The notes beneath the pieces are model-generated. The model did no database searches. It saw nothing but the letters and a program-made list of their open reading frames with translations, and was not told the origin of the DNA. Source: Hetaerina americana (lineage: Eukaryota > Arthropoda > Insecta > Odonata > Calopterygidae). From it: a stretch of 64,000 bases of DNA. The stretch is taken from assembly GCA_022747635.1 (NCBI GenBank), contig JAKTNV010000011.1, positions 14,536,475-14,600,474 of the forward strand. Direction: 5' to 3'. This document shows positions 18,801 to 30,784 of the stretch, in pieces. Position numbers and translations under genes: made by a program. The first letter of the stretch is position 1, and every line of letters begins with the position of its first letter.

Positions 18801-19229
18801 TTGCCGTGATCAACTTTAATAATGAAATTCACTAATCTCTCTGGTATACTATATATTTCCTGTAGTCTGTGTCATTTCCCAAAGAGAAAGGTGATGTGAT
18901 ATCTCTAAATGAACCGATGAATTACGGATGTGAGTCGTCAATAATTTTGTCAAAGAGGTAAATAAATGTTGACCAGACACTTCTATATTTGCATTGACGT
19001 CAAATGGGAGTGATAATGAACACTTTGACCCCGGAAACTAGGATAATTGCAATCTATAATTCAGCATAATGAGGTTTCAATACTTTTTTTTACCAATCAG
19101 AACATAATTCTTCCATCTATCTAAATAAATTCTTATAGAAAATAGGTTTTTGGGGGTATTATATTAAAATTAAAACGTGAACCTCACGGAGCTTTACGTT
19201 TCCTTTTACTTTCATTGTTTTCATTTGAC
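18801..19229. other. Unassigned sequence
   Basis: Nothing recognised. Confidence 0.35.
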
Positions 19230-19480
19230 TGTGTCAGTGTATGTGATGTGTTGTCTGACAAGGGGATGCATATAGATCCCGAGAGATTATAAGATACCGA
19301 AAACTGTGATATAAATGGAATAATACTGAGAAAGAGAGGTAAGGTGAGGAACACAGAATGTAAAATAGACAATTTGAATGAATTTAAAGGAGAAAGAAAG
19401 TCTGTAGAGGTAATTAATGAGTTTTTGCAGTTTGTAGGTACATTGTACGGGTTTTAAGGATATTATGTGTTGCACTAATT
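19230..19480 (+). mobile_element. Possible RTE-like 3' remnant
   Basis: Purine-rich strand ending AGGTACATTG...TTTTAAGGATATTATG, resembling the 3' part of the copy at 51480-51900. Weak. Confidence 0.35.
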
Positions 19481-19839
19481 AGACCTTAAGGATACAATAG
19501 TGTATAGGGCTAGGGCCCATCAAAATCCTATCATAAGCCAGTCTGCTACTACTACTATAATTACTGCTGGTATTCTACCTTTTAAAGTAGGTTTTGAATG
19601 AAAACAGACTGAAAACGATACGTTTATTTTCCTCAACTCAATAAGCACATCATGTCGTACATCCGGGGATTAAATAAACTATTCTTCGAGTCCACATTCA
19701 TCCTTCCTCCGACATGACTATCTTTTTCCGGTCCCTTCCACGTTTGCCTAACGTTCGCCCCTCTAACACTTTCTTCCACATCCCATTCCCAATCAAAAGG
19801 CTGTACATTCACCTTTCTTGCCTCTTTTGGATTTCGAGA

Positions 19840-20536
19840 AATGGGTTCCTTTCAGGGCTGCCTTAATCCGAGGGAAGAAAAAGAAGTAATCTGAGGCGAC
19901 TTCAGGATTACAGGGGGGTGGGGAAACGTAGGCACCTGGTGTTCGGCCAGGAACTCGCGGACTCGTAGCGTGTTGTCGTGATGGAGTTGCCAGATAGCGG
20001 ATGTCTTTTCTCGTCCTGATGACTTTCGGAGTCTTTCCAGCACATCCGCGATGTAGGCAGCATTTACTGTCTGTCCTTGAGAAACAAACTCCTTATAGAC
20101 CACTCCTTTAATGTCGAAAAAGACAATGAGCATTGTTTTCACCTTAGATTTCCTCACTCTTGCAGGATTTTCTCATTTTGGGCTTGGGGGGACTGGTCGG
20201 GGTGCCACTCAGAGCTTTGGTGTTTTGTTTCTGGGTCGTATTAAAAAAACCCAAGGTTCATCACCGGTGATGATGTTGTCCTAATAATCAGGTTAATTTT
20301 AAATAAGTTGCAAAAATTCACTTGAAATTTCCGCTTGGTTGGTCTTTCGTGACTCGGTCGGCGCGCATAGGTCTACAATAACTGACGCCCTGCCTCTTCC
20401 ACAGCTTGGAGAGCACTGAGACCGATTCCGCGGCCAAGGTTAGCGTCCCCCCCGTCTACTCCAAGTGGTTCGATCCTACTCGATCAATAGGAGCGGCGCG
20501 GGAAATTTAATTGCATTACTTTTGGAACGCACCCTG
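19840..20536 (-). mobile_element. mariner copy, one end only
   Basis: The right TIR ends TTTTGGAACGCACCCTG at 20536 and is followed by TA. The transposase remnant includes TGDEPWVF (first D region, about 20270), KVKTMLIVFFD and HHDN (19980-20120); after that a frameshift moves the C-terminus (DYFFFFPRIKAALKGTHF) to another frame. No left TIR was found. Confidence 0.75.
19852..20157 (-). pseudogene. mariner transposase fragment
   Basis: 101 codons starting at MRKSKVKTMLIVFFD and including WQLHHDNT (second catalytic D). The frame is lost at PHPPV, where the normal PYSPDLAP would follow; the remaining C-terminus continues in another frame. Confidence 0.75.
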
Positions 20537-21440
20537 TAACTGGAAGGCAAATACACATGACTACTCCCTGTCATCAATTTCCTTCTCTTCTTTAATACCT
20601 CTATGCCATTCGTTTTCCTTCCCATTTCACTTCTGCTTTTACCATCTAGTTCAAAAACACCTCCAAGACTACACTACTGTTCTACCTGCTCTAGGTTTTT
20701 GCCCTCCAATTGTACTAATTAACTTAGTGAGTCATATAGTTTAAAGGTGAACTTTTTTGAATTCCTAAATCATTGTTACCTGATTTAACTTAACCTTTAT
20801 TTTAAAACCGCATTATCTTTGTTTTTTTATACTTTTTTTTCTGATCCCATACCTATTGAACTGACTTCCCAATGCACGTGGCAGTACTTGGAAAGAAATA
20901 ATCCCTTTCACTGGCTGGAAAACTAAAGGTCCATCATCCGTAAACCAGGTTTTATGTATTTCCCCTTTGACTTTCATTCCCGTCTTCAGTTCTCCCCGTT
21001 GCTCTTTAACCAATTCCATCACATATGCGCTGAACATCAAGGGTGATAATAGACAATCCTGCCTTAATCATCTTCCTAACACTGGACTATTCATTCGTCA
21101 CATGCATTTGAACAGTACGGGACATGTAGGTTGCCTATTAGAGGCATAGTTGACATTAGTCACCTATGCCTTCAATTTACTCCTGTTTTCCGCAACCTAG
21201 TGATTAATTATACTCAATTTATTCTTTTAAACGCCTCCTCGTAATTTACAAAACAGACAATTACATCCTGTTTGTATGTTGTATTCACCTGTATTAGTGA
21301 CCACATTACTGCAGTGGCATCACGCGTGCCTCTCCCCTTCCTGAATCTAAACTGATCATCTCCCAAGTAATCCTTTGCCTTGCCGTCCATCCTATATTTG
21401 TTTATTCTAAGAAACACATTAGCTGGGGCCGAAGTCATAC

Positions 21441-23150
21441 TGATATTTTTTTACTCCTTTGTTGGTTGTTGGTTTATGGCTTCCTTTCACTTTTTTCATA
21501 GGAACTAACGCTGATCTGACGAAGCCCCCGGCCAAGGTACTCACTTATAAAAGAGCTACGAATTTGTCTATGAAAACATCTACATCTACACAATACCCCG
21601 CAAGCCGCCGCAAGGGCGTGTGGCGGGGGGTGTCCGGTCACCAACCGTAAAAGGAAAAATACCACATGCAAAAAAACAACACAGAAAATCACACCCACAA
21701 CAGCGCGCACACTCATGCAAAAATCCTTTTATCCAATACTCATGCAAACACATATACCGCAAAACTACTTAAAAAAAACTGCACCCCGTGATGCAGCACG
21801 AAAGCCATCCTACAACACGGAAGCCAGGACACAATAAGCAAGAAATAGAAACATCACTACCACATGAAAATGCACCACAAAACACTACCCCCAAAGAGTC
21901 TGTTAAAGGAATGGAATGCGACCCAACGTTGCAGGTAGCAGGAATTTGCCCCCGCGGAGAGGGACGAGGGATTGAAAGGGAAACTTGAAAACAGATGAAC
22001 AGAACACGATGGGGTCATTCGGAAAGAATCAACATTCAAATAAACATTCAACATTCTCCTCAACCTTAAACAAGCCGCGCGATAATGTTGCCTTATCCTC
22101 CGGCCCTGATTTGATTTCAGTTCTCTTAATGCCCTTTCCATCTCACCATTAAGTATTCCTGGAGTTTATCTATGCCCATATAAGTGATATACCTGATATG
22201 AGCTGGGATTAAGTATTGGTACACGCCCCTAACCTCGCCCAAAACGACGATGCTTAATGTTCTGAAGCCATTCGTTACCTCAACACACCAATACCTCCCT
22301 TCATTCCGCTAAATATGACCATTATGATGACCTTTGTATTTCGCAAAGGCGCTTGTTTACTAATCATAGCCTCGACAACCCTAATTAGAAGCCAACGTAG
22401 CCAACCGGATGCTTTGGGTGGCTGTGCACCAATGATCGAAATAATTTCCCGGGTCAGAGGTGAAATATCTTTATCGCACACCTCTCGATGGGACGTCAAT
22501 TTTGAGTAAACATCTCTGTTTCCTTCCGGCAAATGAATGATCAATTGTAAATCTTTGTAGAGACCACATCTCATTCGTGGAATCAAGTTTTTTCATGTTA
22601 ATTTAGCTCTTTGACTTCCGGATGAATAAACAGCGAACGCATTATTCGGGTCAGAATTAAAGAGGGACGAATGCCGTCTTTGTTAGCCCATCAGTCTTTT
22701 CTCGATATTTTATATGAGTTCGTTTTTTCGATTTGGAAGAACGCTGACATTGATGAGATCGAGATGTCATATTTCCCTGTTTAATTTTCGAGACGTCATT
22801 ATGTTTGATCCTTACGGCGAATTCCGCGAGTAGCTTGATGACATGGACTCCTGAAATATCAGTGGACAATCACGAGTTCCGTTCCTATGACGACTTCAAT
22901 TGAGTTTAAGAATGTTTGCTAAAAGGAAAGTCTTTTTGGATCCAAAGAAGGAAGGTGAAATTAATATACTGACATGTAGTAATATGCTAGGGTATATGTC
23001 GGACACACTACATCATAAATTATGTAATGACTCGAGATCTTTTTAATGAGTATTTTTCGCCAGACAACTTTAAAATTGCGACCGAGCCAGTGATTTTAAT
23101 GTGAATAAAAAATAATATGTATATGTATGTGTGTATATGTATATACACAC
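21441..23150. other. Unassigned sequence
   Basis: No gene or large element. 21594-21645 resembles the extreme 3' end of the CR1-like family (CCCCGCAAGCC..CCGC..GGGTGT.TGGC). The rest shows nothing I can assign. Confidence 0.4.
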
Positions 23151-23152
23151 AC

Positions 23153-23396
23153 ATTGAAACACGAAAACCCGCCATATGGCGAACAAATATTCATTCACAT
23201 ATAAAAGACAAACACAGGAGAGGCAGGGAAGGTGGAATCGAGCAGATCACCAGTGCAAAAATATTTCCTTGACCGGGACTTGAACCACGGATCTTTCCAC
23301 TTGCCGGGCAGATGATTCCGCTTTCCCCACCTCTCCTGTGTTGGTATTTTATATTTGTTCCTATCCCTTCTCCTTCACCCTATTTCTGTGTGAATG

Positions 23397-23400
<4 letters not shown>
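23153..23400. mobile_element. SINE-A copy turned into a hairpin
   Basis: 23153-23315 follows SINE-A (ACACGAAAACCCGCC, GGGACTTGAACC, GGATCTTTCCACTTGCCGGGC). At 23316 the sequence switches to an inverted copy of 23187-23238 (CTTTCCCCACCTCTCCTGTG...), running into a TA tract at 23400. The tRNA-like head is cut after its anticodon arm and sits in the loop. Confidence 0.8.

Positions 23401-23472
<72 letters not shown>
23400..23472. repeat. (TA)n microsatellite
   Basis: Pure TA tract between the SINE-A hairpin and a SINE-B copy. Confidence 0.95.
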
Positions 23473-23473
<1 letters not shown>

Positions 23474-23477
23474 CCAT

Positions 23478-23652
23478 AAACAAAGTAATCAACCCGAAGT
23501 TTGGTTTGGTAGGTGCCAGTAGAGTTCACCCCGTACTAAGCCCTATATGGCATGTGAAATTCACACATCAGGGAAGGGGGGCCAGTTCCTTTCCCTGTGC
23601 CGGTTATGGTTTCCGAGAAAGATCTGGTACCCGAAAAATCACTTTAGCTTGA
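23478..23652 (-). mobile_element. SINE-B copy between two TA tracts
   Basis: Shares ordered blocks with 11755-11960 (ACCCGAAGTTTGGTTTGGTAGG, GGGGGCCAGTTCC, GGTACCCGAAAAATCAC). Both sides are TA microsatellites. Confidence 0.65.
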
Positions 23653-23670
23653 GTATATATATATAATATA

Positions 23671-23714
<44 letters not shown>
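23653..23714. repeat. Imperfect (TA)n microsatellite
   Basis: TA tract with a few interruptions at its left side. Confidence 0.9.
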
Positions 23715-23716
<2 letters not shown>

Positions 23717-24133
23717 TAATATAATATATATGTGCAGAATGCGCAACATCACTTCCTTTTTTAAGGGGTTTTTCTTTTGAAATGAGGAAGTTATGTTGCC
23801 GCACCCTATATTATAATATGATAAATATATAGTTGTCCAATATAATATAATTTGGTAGTTGATTTTCATAAACCTAGAATGTTTTATATTCTCCAAACAA
23901 TTCAATCTTCCAAAGCCGCGAGGAGTCATGCTATGCATCACGCCATCTGTTTTATTGTATTTTATAATTTCCTTAGGATATTTTTTTAAAATATTGTTCA
24001 TAAGTAATATTGCAAGCGTTATGTTGTAAACTTTACCATTGATAAATTGATTTTATATCTTCAAAAGGTTTTTAAAGGTAATGGTAAGACTATTAACATC
24101 TGGGGACTCTCCTCATACAACGCCCGAACTGAA
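23715..24133. other. Unassigned AT-rich sequence
   Basis: Nothing recognised. Confidence 0.35.
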
Positions 24134-24135
24134 TA

Positions 24136-25065
24136 CAGGGTTCGTCCGGAAAATAAGTGTACTGAGCTCAGGAAAAAAAATTTATTACACTTTTACATAT
24201 CTTAAGCTAATATTCCTCAAAATAGGACCCTTGTGAGTCGATACACTTGTTCCAGCGGCGTTCCCATTCCTGGAACGCTCCCGCGAAGGCATCATCGGGA
24301 ACCTCTCGAAGACACGTCGTCACGGCCTCTTTGACGGCGTCCAAAGTCCCGTATCGCGTTCCTTTCAAACTCCTATTTATCTTCGGGAACAGAAAGAAGT
24401 CCGGTGGTGCCAAGTCCGGGCTGTAGGGCAGGTGCGGCAGCGTTGCCACGCCGTGCTTGGCCAAGAAGTCCGACACGACAAGCGCGGTGTGAGACGGCGC
24501 ATTGCCGTGATGCAGCCGCCAGATGTTTTTGATCGCTCGCCAGATGTTTTTAATCTCGTGCACTATTGTTTTTGGCACATTACACTGCTCTGCTATCATC
24601 CGAACACTAAGACAACGATCAGAGTTCAGTACATCGCGAACTTTTCGCACATTTTCGTCGGTGAGTGTCGTTGATGGGCGTCCAGGCCGTGGTTCGTCGT
24701 CGACCTCTTCTCTGCCCTCCACGAACATCTTGTGCCACCGAAAGATCATGTTTCTGGACATGGCTGACTCCCCGTAAGCCTGGTTAATCATACCGACAGT
24801 TTCGGTAGACGATTTCCCAAGCTTTACCGCAAATTTGACGGAATAACGCTGCTCCAAAAACTTCGGCATCGCGTTCCGTGACGTGGGTCGAGCGTGGAGG
24901 TTCGCGTTAACAGAGCTCCTCACTACACCACAGCTTAGAGCCGACTGCCTTTTTCAGCGTCGCTTGCCAACATACCCCCCTCCAATCGCAGCCCGTCAGA
25001 GCGGTGCTGGGCACGCCTGGAGCGGCGGGAAAAAATCAGTACACTTATTTTCCGGACGAACCCTG
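24136..25065 (-). mobile_element. Internally deleted mariner with both TIRs
   Basis: 930 bp, TA at 24134-24135 and 25066-25067. TIRs of about 30 bp begin CAGGGTTCGTCCGGAAAATA at both ends. The central third of the transposase, with the first catalytic D, is missing. A 14 bp direct repeat (CGCCAGATGTTTTT at 24517 and 24538) marks the deletion junction. Confidence 0.92.
24207..24869 (-). CDS. Open mariner-derived frame: DNA-binding domain fused to C-terminus
   Basis: 220 codons with no stop from ATG 24867-24869. Residues 1-~105 are the mariner N-terminus (LEQRYSVKFAVKLGKSSTETV, then FRWHKMFVEGREEVDDEPRPGRPS, and a second helix-turn-helix ending VPKTIVHEI). A repeated KNIWRAIKNIWR joins this straight to the HH-NAP region. 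The second catalytic residue is G (HHGNAP), the third is kept in YSPDLAPPDFFLFP, and the C-terminus ends GSYFEEY. The product could bind TIRs but could not cut DNA. The frame survived a large deletion, so it may be translated; whether it is expressed is unknown. Alternative: a chance in-frame deletion in a young copy. Confidence 0.8.
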   Translation of the reverse strand: MPKFLEQRYSVKFAVKLGKSSTETVGMINQAYGESAMSRNMIFRWHKMFVEGREEVDDEPRPGRPSTTLTDENVRKVRDVLNSDRCLSVRMIAEQCNVPKTIVHEIKNIWRAIKNIWRLHHGNAPSHTALVVSDFLAKHGVATLPHLPYSPDLAPPDFFLFPKINRSLKGTRYGTLDAVKEAVTTCLREVPDDAFAGAFQEWERRWNKCIDSQGSYFEEY

Positions 25066-25067
25066 TA

Positions 25068-25859
25068 TAGTATGAATAATCTGGATGGAGTTATCGATGT
25101 TTTCGGTATAGATCGGGAACAGTCTTGGGAGAAGCTTAATATTTTTTCTCTCTTTCCTTTCTTCTCTTAGCCATCAATTTTCTTCCTATTCTCATTCCGA
25201 GCTTCGTAATCGACCAAACCCTTGCGCCCTGATCGAACATCTCCCTCCTTCAGCCAACGAGTTTCGCCTTTTAAAAATATCCCGCCATACATAATTCAAA
25301 ATCCCTTCTTGGATCCTTAAGGTTCCCCATTTGTTTGCGAATCCCACCTCATCTTTAACCTCTTGCCCACCTTACCCTTTCATACATCTCGGGTCGTGCG
25401 AGGGGGAAAGGTTTCTGAGGAGGGCGGGTTGGGTGGGGGCGAGGGGTGGGATGAGAAAGGGATGGGATACCCTGGCACCCTTGGCTGATTGCCTCATTCC
25501 ATCACTGCCAACGCGTTTCATTTCAGAGCGGGAGGTTTAAATGGGTGGTGGAGTGTCGAGGAAAAGGGGTTTAGGGCTTAGGTTGAGCTTACCCTAGGTG
25601 GGAAGAATTACGTAGTGGGCGAGGAAGACTGCGAGTAAGACTAGGATTTGCGGTAGGAGGTGACAAGGTGGGAAATAGGAAATTTAAGGGTGCAAGTAGT
25701 ATGACACTTCTTTCATCCCCACCCCTCTTGCTTCCTACTACAATTTTTTCCAATCGCCCCTTATTAATTCCACTTTTCTTGCCTCATCCTTTCAAACCCG
25801 CCCAAGTACACTCAGGACGTGTCAACCCATGTCTCATAAAGAAATAACAATATGGTTTA
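25068..25859. other. Unassigned sequence
   Basis: A G-rich patch at 25390-25460; no gene or element recognised. Confidence 0.35.
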
Positions 25860-26600
25860 GCATCGCCTAACAAGACACTACCTAATATCCTACGCTTAGG
25901 TAAGCCCTTTTTCAATTCTTCCTTCCTCCCTTCATTTTTTCCATCAATTCTATCCTATTTTTTTCCCTTTCTCGTTAGCCTAATATAATACTACACCTTC
26001 TATTGCAGTCTCCAGCATCCCACTGCCGATCAATATGGTTTTCATCAATTTTTACTTCTTCCTTTGGATTTATCCCAGCAATCTCTTCTCCTCCCCCACC
26101 ATATTTAACACTTCCTCGTTTGTTTTACTTTCTACACATTTCTTCTTTTCCATCGTATATAGAAAGTGGGCATGGCAAATTCCCAGGAATTTAGAAATAT
26201 TTCAGTTATACTATGTAATAGTGGGTGGTAATGGACAATCCTACCTTACTCCTCCTCCTAACACTGCCCATCCTGACTCCCCGTTTCCCACCCGCACCTG
26301 AGCAGTCTGAGACATGTACAGGTTGCGGATTAGCCTCTTGTCCTCCTATCTATTCCTATTTTCTGCAATATACAAATTTGTTTTTCCGAATTCAATCTAT
26401 CGAACGCCTTTTTGAATTCTACGAAACAGGCAAATACTTCGTGATTGTATTCTATATTCCTCTCGATTAGTTATCTCATTACTGTAATGGCATTGCGCGT
26501 ACCTCTCCCCCTCTTGAACCCATACTGATCATCCCCTAAGTAATCATTTGATCTTTTAGGCTGAATTCCTCCCGCTTAAGTGCTGCGGAAATGTACTCGT
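25860..26600 (-). mobile_element. RTE-like LINE, decayed
   Basis: 26380-26570 parallels 21220-21370 (ATCGAACGCCTTTTTGAATT, ATTACTGTAATGGCATTGCG, CTGATCATC), i.e. motif A of the reverse transcriptase; 25990-26160 parallels the ORF C-terminus seen at 47340-47600. No long minus-strand frame remains. Confidence 0.65.
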
Positions 26601-27055
26601 GTATACTACGAATTGGAAGGACTGTTGGAGTATAATGGAATTATTTGGGATCATGGGAGAACAATTTTGTTTTTTTAGAAGTACATTAATTGGTTCAGGG
26701 TCTGAGAAAATTTTTTGTTTTACCCGAGAAGAGAATAAAAGTAACCGCTATTTTTTAGTAATTAAAAAATTTAAAGTTACTCGCATAAAGGGTTGGGGAC
26801 CTTCTTAATTACGAAGGCAGCTATGACTTCAGACTCCCTGAGACAACCGAGTCTTCTTGCCACAGAGAGGCAATTATTATGGCAGCGTCGGGAAAATTGT
26901 GTAAGTCTCAAGGGAAATAATGCCTAGAATAAGCAGAAGTCCCGACTTTATGTTGTAATCAGTTATTTAGGGAACAATTAGAAACTAGAACAACTAAAAC
27001 ATACGTCATAGGTCTTTATAGCTTACATTTCCCTTAAAGTGCTTATCTCTTCTTC
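26601..27055. other. Unassigned sequence
   Basis: Nothing recognised. Confidence 0.35.
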
Positions 27056-27059
27056 AGGT

Positions 27060-27230
27060 GATAATGTCCTCACCTGCCTACCCAAAGGTCTCGGGTTCGA
27101 TTCCCGCCGAGGTGGTTTTTCCTCCACCTAAGGTTTTAGGCGTTTCGGTTAAGGTTGCAATGGCGTTTTTCAAAGTTTGATGCTAAGTCCGAAGTGCTTT
27201 TTTCGGACTTACGCAAAATAAATAAAATAA
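27060..27230 (+). mobile_element. SINE-D, tRNA-derived
   Basis: B box GGGTTCGATTCCCG at 27097-27110 after a short tRNA-like head, then a body that includes the palindrome AGTCCGAAGTGCTTTTTTCGGACTT and an (AAATA)n-like tail (AAATAAATAAAATAAAG). Head 5' half is truncated or divergent. Confidence 0.6.
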
Positions 27231-27829
27231 AGACTCATTTAGTCCTATAAAATACGAATCAAAAGAACTTCTTCATTTAGCCAACATTAATTATACACAT
27301 GAATGTATGACAATATTTAAAAGCCACATGCACACAGGGAGTAAATTAATTTATTCAAAATGCAAATTTTATGAAATCTCGATCGCAAATTTCGATCTGG
27401 CGAGTCTTTTGAAGGTCGATGAGTTTACTCTTTCTCTCTATCTCTCTCGCTCTATTTCACTCTTTCCTTGTAAGCCACGTCGTTCATATCCTGCGGTTGC
27501 CTCGGAATCTCTTAAAATTTCCTGAGAATTTTCCCAGAATACGGCGGAGATCGTCGGAGGAATATTTACACCAATTTTCCAACGAATTAAATTTTCTGTT
27601 CCCCAAATAATGCTCACGCTGCTCTTTGTATAATGTTTGAAAATATTCTTGTGAATTTTTTTCGCACATAAAAAAAGAAAGATTCAACTCATCGTTTCAT
27701 CTCGTGGAAAAAACTGAATTGCGAAATCCGCAGGAAATTTGTACATTCGGACTTATTCCCGATTCTGATAATTTCTGATTTCCTCCTCCTGGACCAAAGC
27801 CAGATGACTTAGTACACTGAAAATGTTGA
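27231..27829. other. Unassigned AT-rich sequence
   Basis: Nothing recognised beyond a TCTCTC-rich run near 27430. Confidence 0.35.
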
Positions 27830-28215
27830 AAGAGGGGATGGATAGATTGGAGAAATTCAAAAGGTGAAAATCAACGGAAAGGACCAGAGACGAGGGCTTG
27901 TTAGCCATGGCGAAAAGGGGTGGAGAAGGGGATTTCACGGGGGTGAAATCCAAAGCAGACAGGGAAGATGGAAATAGGACATTTTGATAGGCGATGTAAT
28001 ATTGAAGATTGTGCTATTGAGGGGAGAACGTTAGATTAGGCAAATGAGGAAGGGGTAGAAATAAAATGTTGGATGGAATGAAGGGAGGAAGTATGCAGAA
28101 TTGAAGAGGGGCTTGTTGTAGTGTCGGATTGAGTTTTGTTGAGAAAGATAATTAAATGTATCGTTATTCAGCATGTGTCCGTCCAAAAACCCGCCTTAAA
28201 TGGTAAACTCCATCT
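27830..28215 (+). mobile_element. RTE-like LINE, decayed 3' end
   Basis: Ends with the family's 3' signature GTCCAAAAACCCGCCTTAAATGG (compare 32950 and 47205), preceded by eroded ORF text (ATGGAATGAAGGGAGGAAG). Confidence 0.65.
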
Positions 28216-28960
28216 TCTAAAGGCCTTGGAACCTTGTCGCTGCAGCCATTTGTCTCTCTCCAGTCTTCTTTTCAGTTCATTGTGGGTTTTTACTCTCATT
28301 GTACTTTTTATATCATCTATTAATTTCTTTCTTGGCCTTCCTCTGCCTTTTTTCCTATTATTTTCCCCTCCATTATATTTTCCAGGAAGTTGTTATGTCT
28401 AAGAACAAGTCCCACAAATTTGATTTTCCTTTTCTCCATCTCTTTTTATTAAATTCCTCTCCTCTTTTAATTTCTCTCAATATTTCTACGTTGCTTTTCT
28501 TGTCCGTCCGTCTTGTCATTCTTCTCCAAATCCACATCTCCACTGCTCCCAACAGAGCATTTTTCTTTGTTCCCTATGTCCAAGTTTCGCATCCCTATAA
28601 ATTATTTACTCAAAATAAACGTTTTTGCAAAGGATTTTCCACTTTTCAATTTCATGTGTTTTTTCCCAAAAGATTCTTTTAATTTTCATACTATATACCT
28701 TCTTCGCCAAGGCTATCCTTCTTTTCGCTACAGAGATGCATCTGCTTTCTCTTGTAATTACACTCCCAAGGTAGCAGAACCCTTCTACTTGGCTTATCAT
28801 TAAATTTACATGGGGTTCTGTTCTATTTCTAGAAGCTATCATAGATTTGGTTTCATTCACATTTATTTTCAGTAATGGTAAACTAACTAGTAGTAATAAT
28901 AACTGGACGATATTATCTATATTTTGTATTTTTATGGCATAAAATGTTATTGTAAGCATA
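28216..28960 (-). pseudogene. RTE-like LINE ORF C-terminal half, broken
   Basis: Minus strand: INVNETKSMIASRN, EGFCYLGSVITRESRC, KRRIALAKKVYSMK, then in other frames LYGCETW-like and a basic C-terminus. Tail-to-tail with the previous copy, and of a different subfamily. Confidence 0.7.
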
Positions 28961-30179
28961 AAAACTGATCAGTGCTTGAAGTTTATCAATTTACGGACTG
29001 CAATTTTGAAGTTGAAATTGAGAAGACTTGCTCATTGCTGAACGTCTTGTACGAACACATTAGATCTATTTCTTGGTTACCTCCGATCAATAAAATTACG
29101 CATCGAAGAAATCTTCGACACTTTTGTCAACAACTGAGAAGAATTAACTGATTCCCCTGGAGTAGATTATAAGTTTAAAAAGGACTCGATCTTGAATGAA
29201 TACGTCTGTGTTTTGCACAAAACAACTTGGCGAAACTAGACGAAATTTGCCGTAAAAATTTCAAATTATGAATTCGATCTTTAGGGTCGATTACGATGTC
29301 AGAATGTACGAGTAGTAATTCGATGAAGATATTTTTCCGCGATTTTTATACTACGATCAACATTTCACCGCCATGTCAGTCCAATAAGTCGCACTCAGGT
29401 TAGTAGGGTTGTTGAATGTAAGGTGGTAAGGATAAAACTTATACTTTTCTTCGGTGTTGTTTCCTGAGGGAATTATCTCCTGGGAAGACACTTTTCCGCT
29501 CCGGGTCCTTCAATTATAGGCTCCTCCCCAGCGTGAACCTCTTTTCTCACCCCTTTCCCCCCCCCCCCCCCCCCCGAGGTCCAACGAAAGGCTCACCTTA
29601 CTTTCCCTGCGACCTCAAAGTCATCGTTCATCCTCGTAAAAGGAACATATATTCGCGTGAACTTCCCATATATGTACGCAGACGAAGTTTCCTCGCAGGT
29701 TATGGGCGCAGTCTGGCCAACATTTTCCTGTTGGACAAACGCGGGTGCTCTTCCGGCACCACACCATATCGCGGAGTAAAAAAGAGGTCGCAAGTTATTG
29801 TTCTTTGTGACAGTCTATCTGATTGGGATAGGCCATACACAATTATGTACATATAAACTCTTGACTAAACCCTTCTTAAATACTTATCCTTATCAAAATG
29901 AAATACACTATGTTATCCCACAGAAGACTTATCCTTAACTCAAATTCTACACATTATAACAATAACTCACTAACAAACTTTTTAATATTTTCCAACTTCC
30001 TTAATTCCATCCAATATTTCGATGCTTTTCCTCCTTCCTCTACGTTTTCACAGCATTCTCCCATCTATGCATTGATGATCTGAAAACATTCCGATCTCAG
30101 CATTAAGATGAAAGCGCTCAGCAAGAGTTGGGGAATGGGTTTTCGCATGCGTTGAAAAGTACGCACTATAATTTCAGCC
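28961..30179. other. Unassigned sequence with a C19 run
   Basis: No element recognised. 29557-29575 is an uninterrupted run of 19 C. Confidence 0.45.
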
Positions 30180-30242
30180 ATTTTGGACATTCAGTTGGTG
30201 TGTGACAATCGTTTGAGTAAGTCGTAGTTAGGTATTTTGTGA

Positions 30243-30780
30243 AAATGGAAAAAATTGAGTTGCGAGCTGTTATTAAATATTTGTGTTGGAGAGTCGACAT
30301 GTTCACGCAAATCAAAGAGTACTTGGACGCTATGTACACGGGAGCTCTGCGGCATAGTTTAATACCGTGAAATGTTGCACGGCTGAATTTAAACGTGGCT
30401 GTACCAGTTTGGCTGAGGATGACCGTCCGTGGCGGCCAAAAACTGCGAAAAACCACCGAGAACATTGACCAAGTTCCCCAAATGGCACAGGACGACCACA
30501 GAAATAAGTTTGGAGAGATGAAGAGGACATGGACATATCGGAAGAAGGCGTTTTTCATTTATCGAATGAAGAATTTGACATGCGTAAGCTATCCGTGCAT
30601 TGGGTTCCTCTTTTACCCACTTTGGACCAGGAAACGAATTCCAATGAACGTTTCCAATGTCCTGTTGGAGCGGTTTAGGCGAAGCGAGTCAGATTTTTTT
30701 GCATTTTTTTCGTAACTATAGATGAAACTTGGGTCGATCACTAAACTATTATTCAGATTACCCACGTATTTCAAGGTCGA
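30243..30780 (+). pseudogene. Decayed mariner transposase (SETMAR-type)
   Basis: Plus-strand pieces in successive frames: MEKIELRAVIKYLCWR (N-terminus), AEFKRGCTSLAEDDRP, KTAKTTENIDQV, MNVSNVLLERFRRSESDF and TIDETWVDH (first catalytic D, about 30718-30745). The rest is missing. No TIR recognised. Confidence 0.65.
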
Positions 30781-30784
30781 CAGC

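Larger units (their letters stand above)
19540..21440 (-). mobile_element. RTE-like LINE interrupted by a mariner
   Basis: The minus strand shows, from 21440: DQFRFRKGRGTRDATAVM and YKQDVIVCFVNYEEAFKRIN (motif A), later GELKTGMKVKGEI..TWFTDDGPLVF near 20900 (the YADD-region equivalent, degenerate), and the 3' end near 19560 (AACCTACTTTAAAAGGTAGA, followed by a (TAG)n tail). The mariner copy 19840-20536 splits it; the LINE resumes on both sides in the same orientation, so the LINE is older. Confidence 0.7.
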
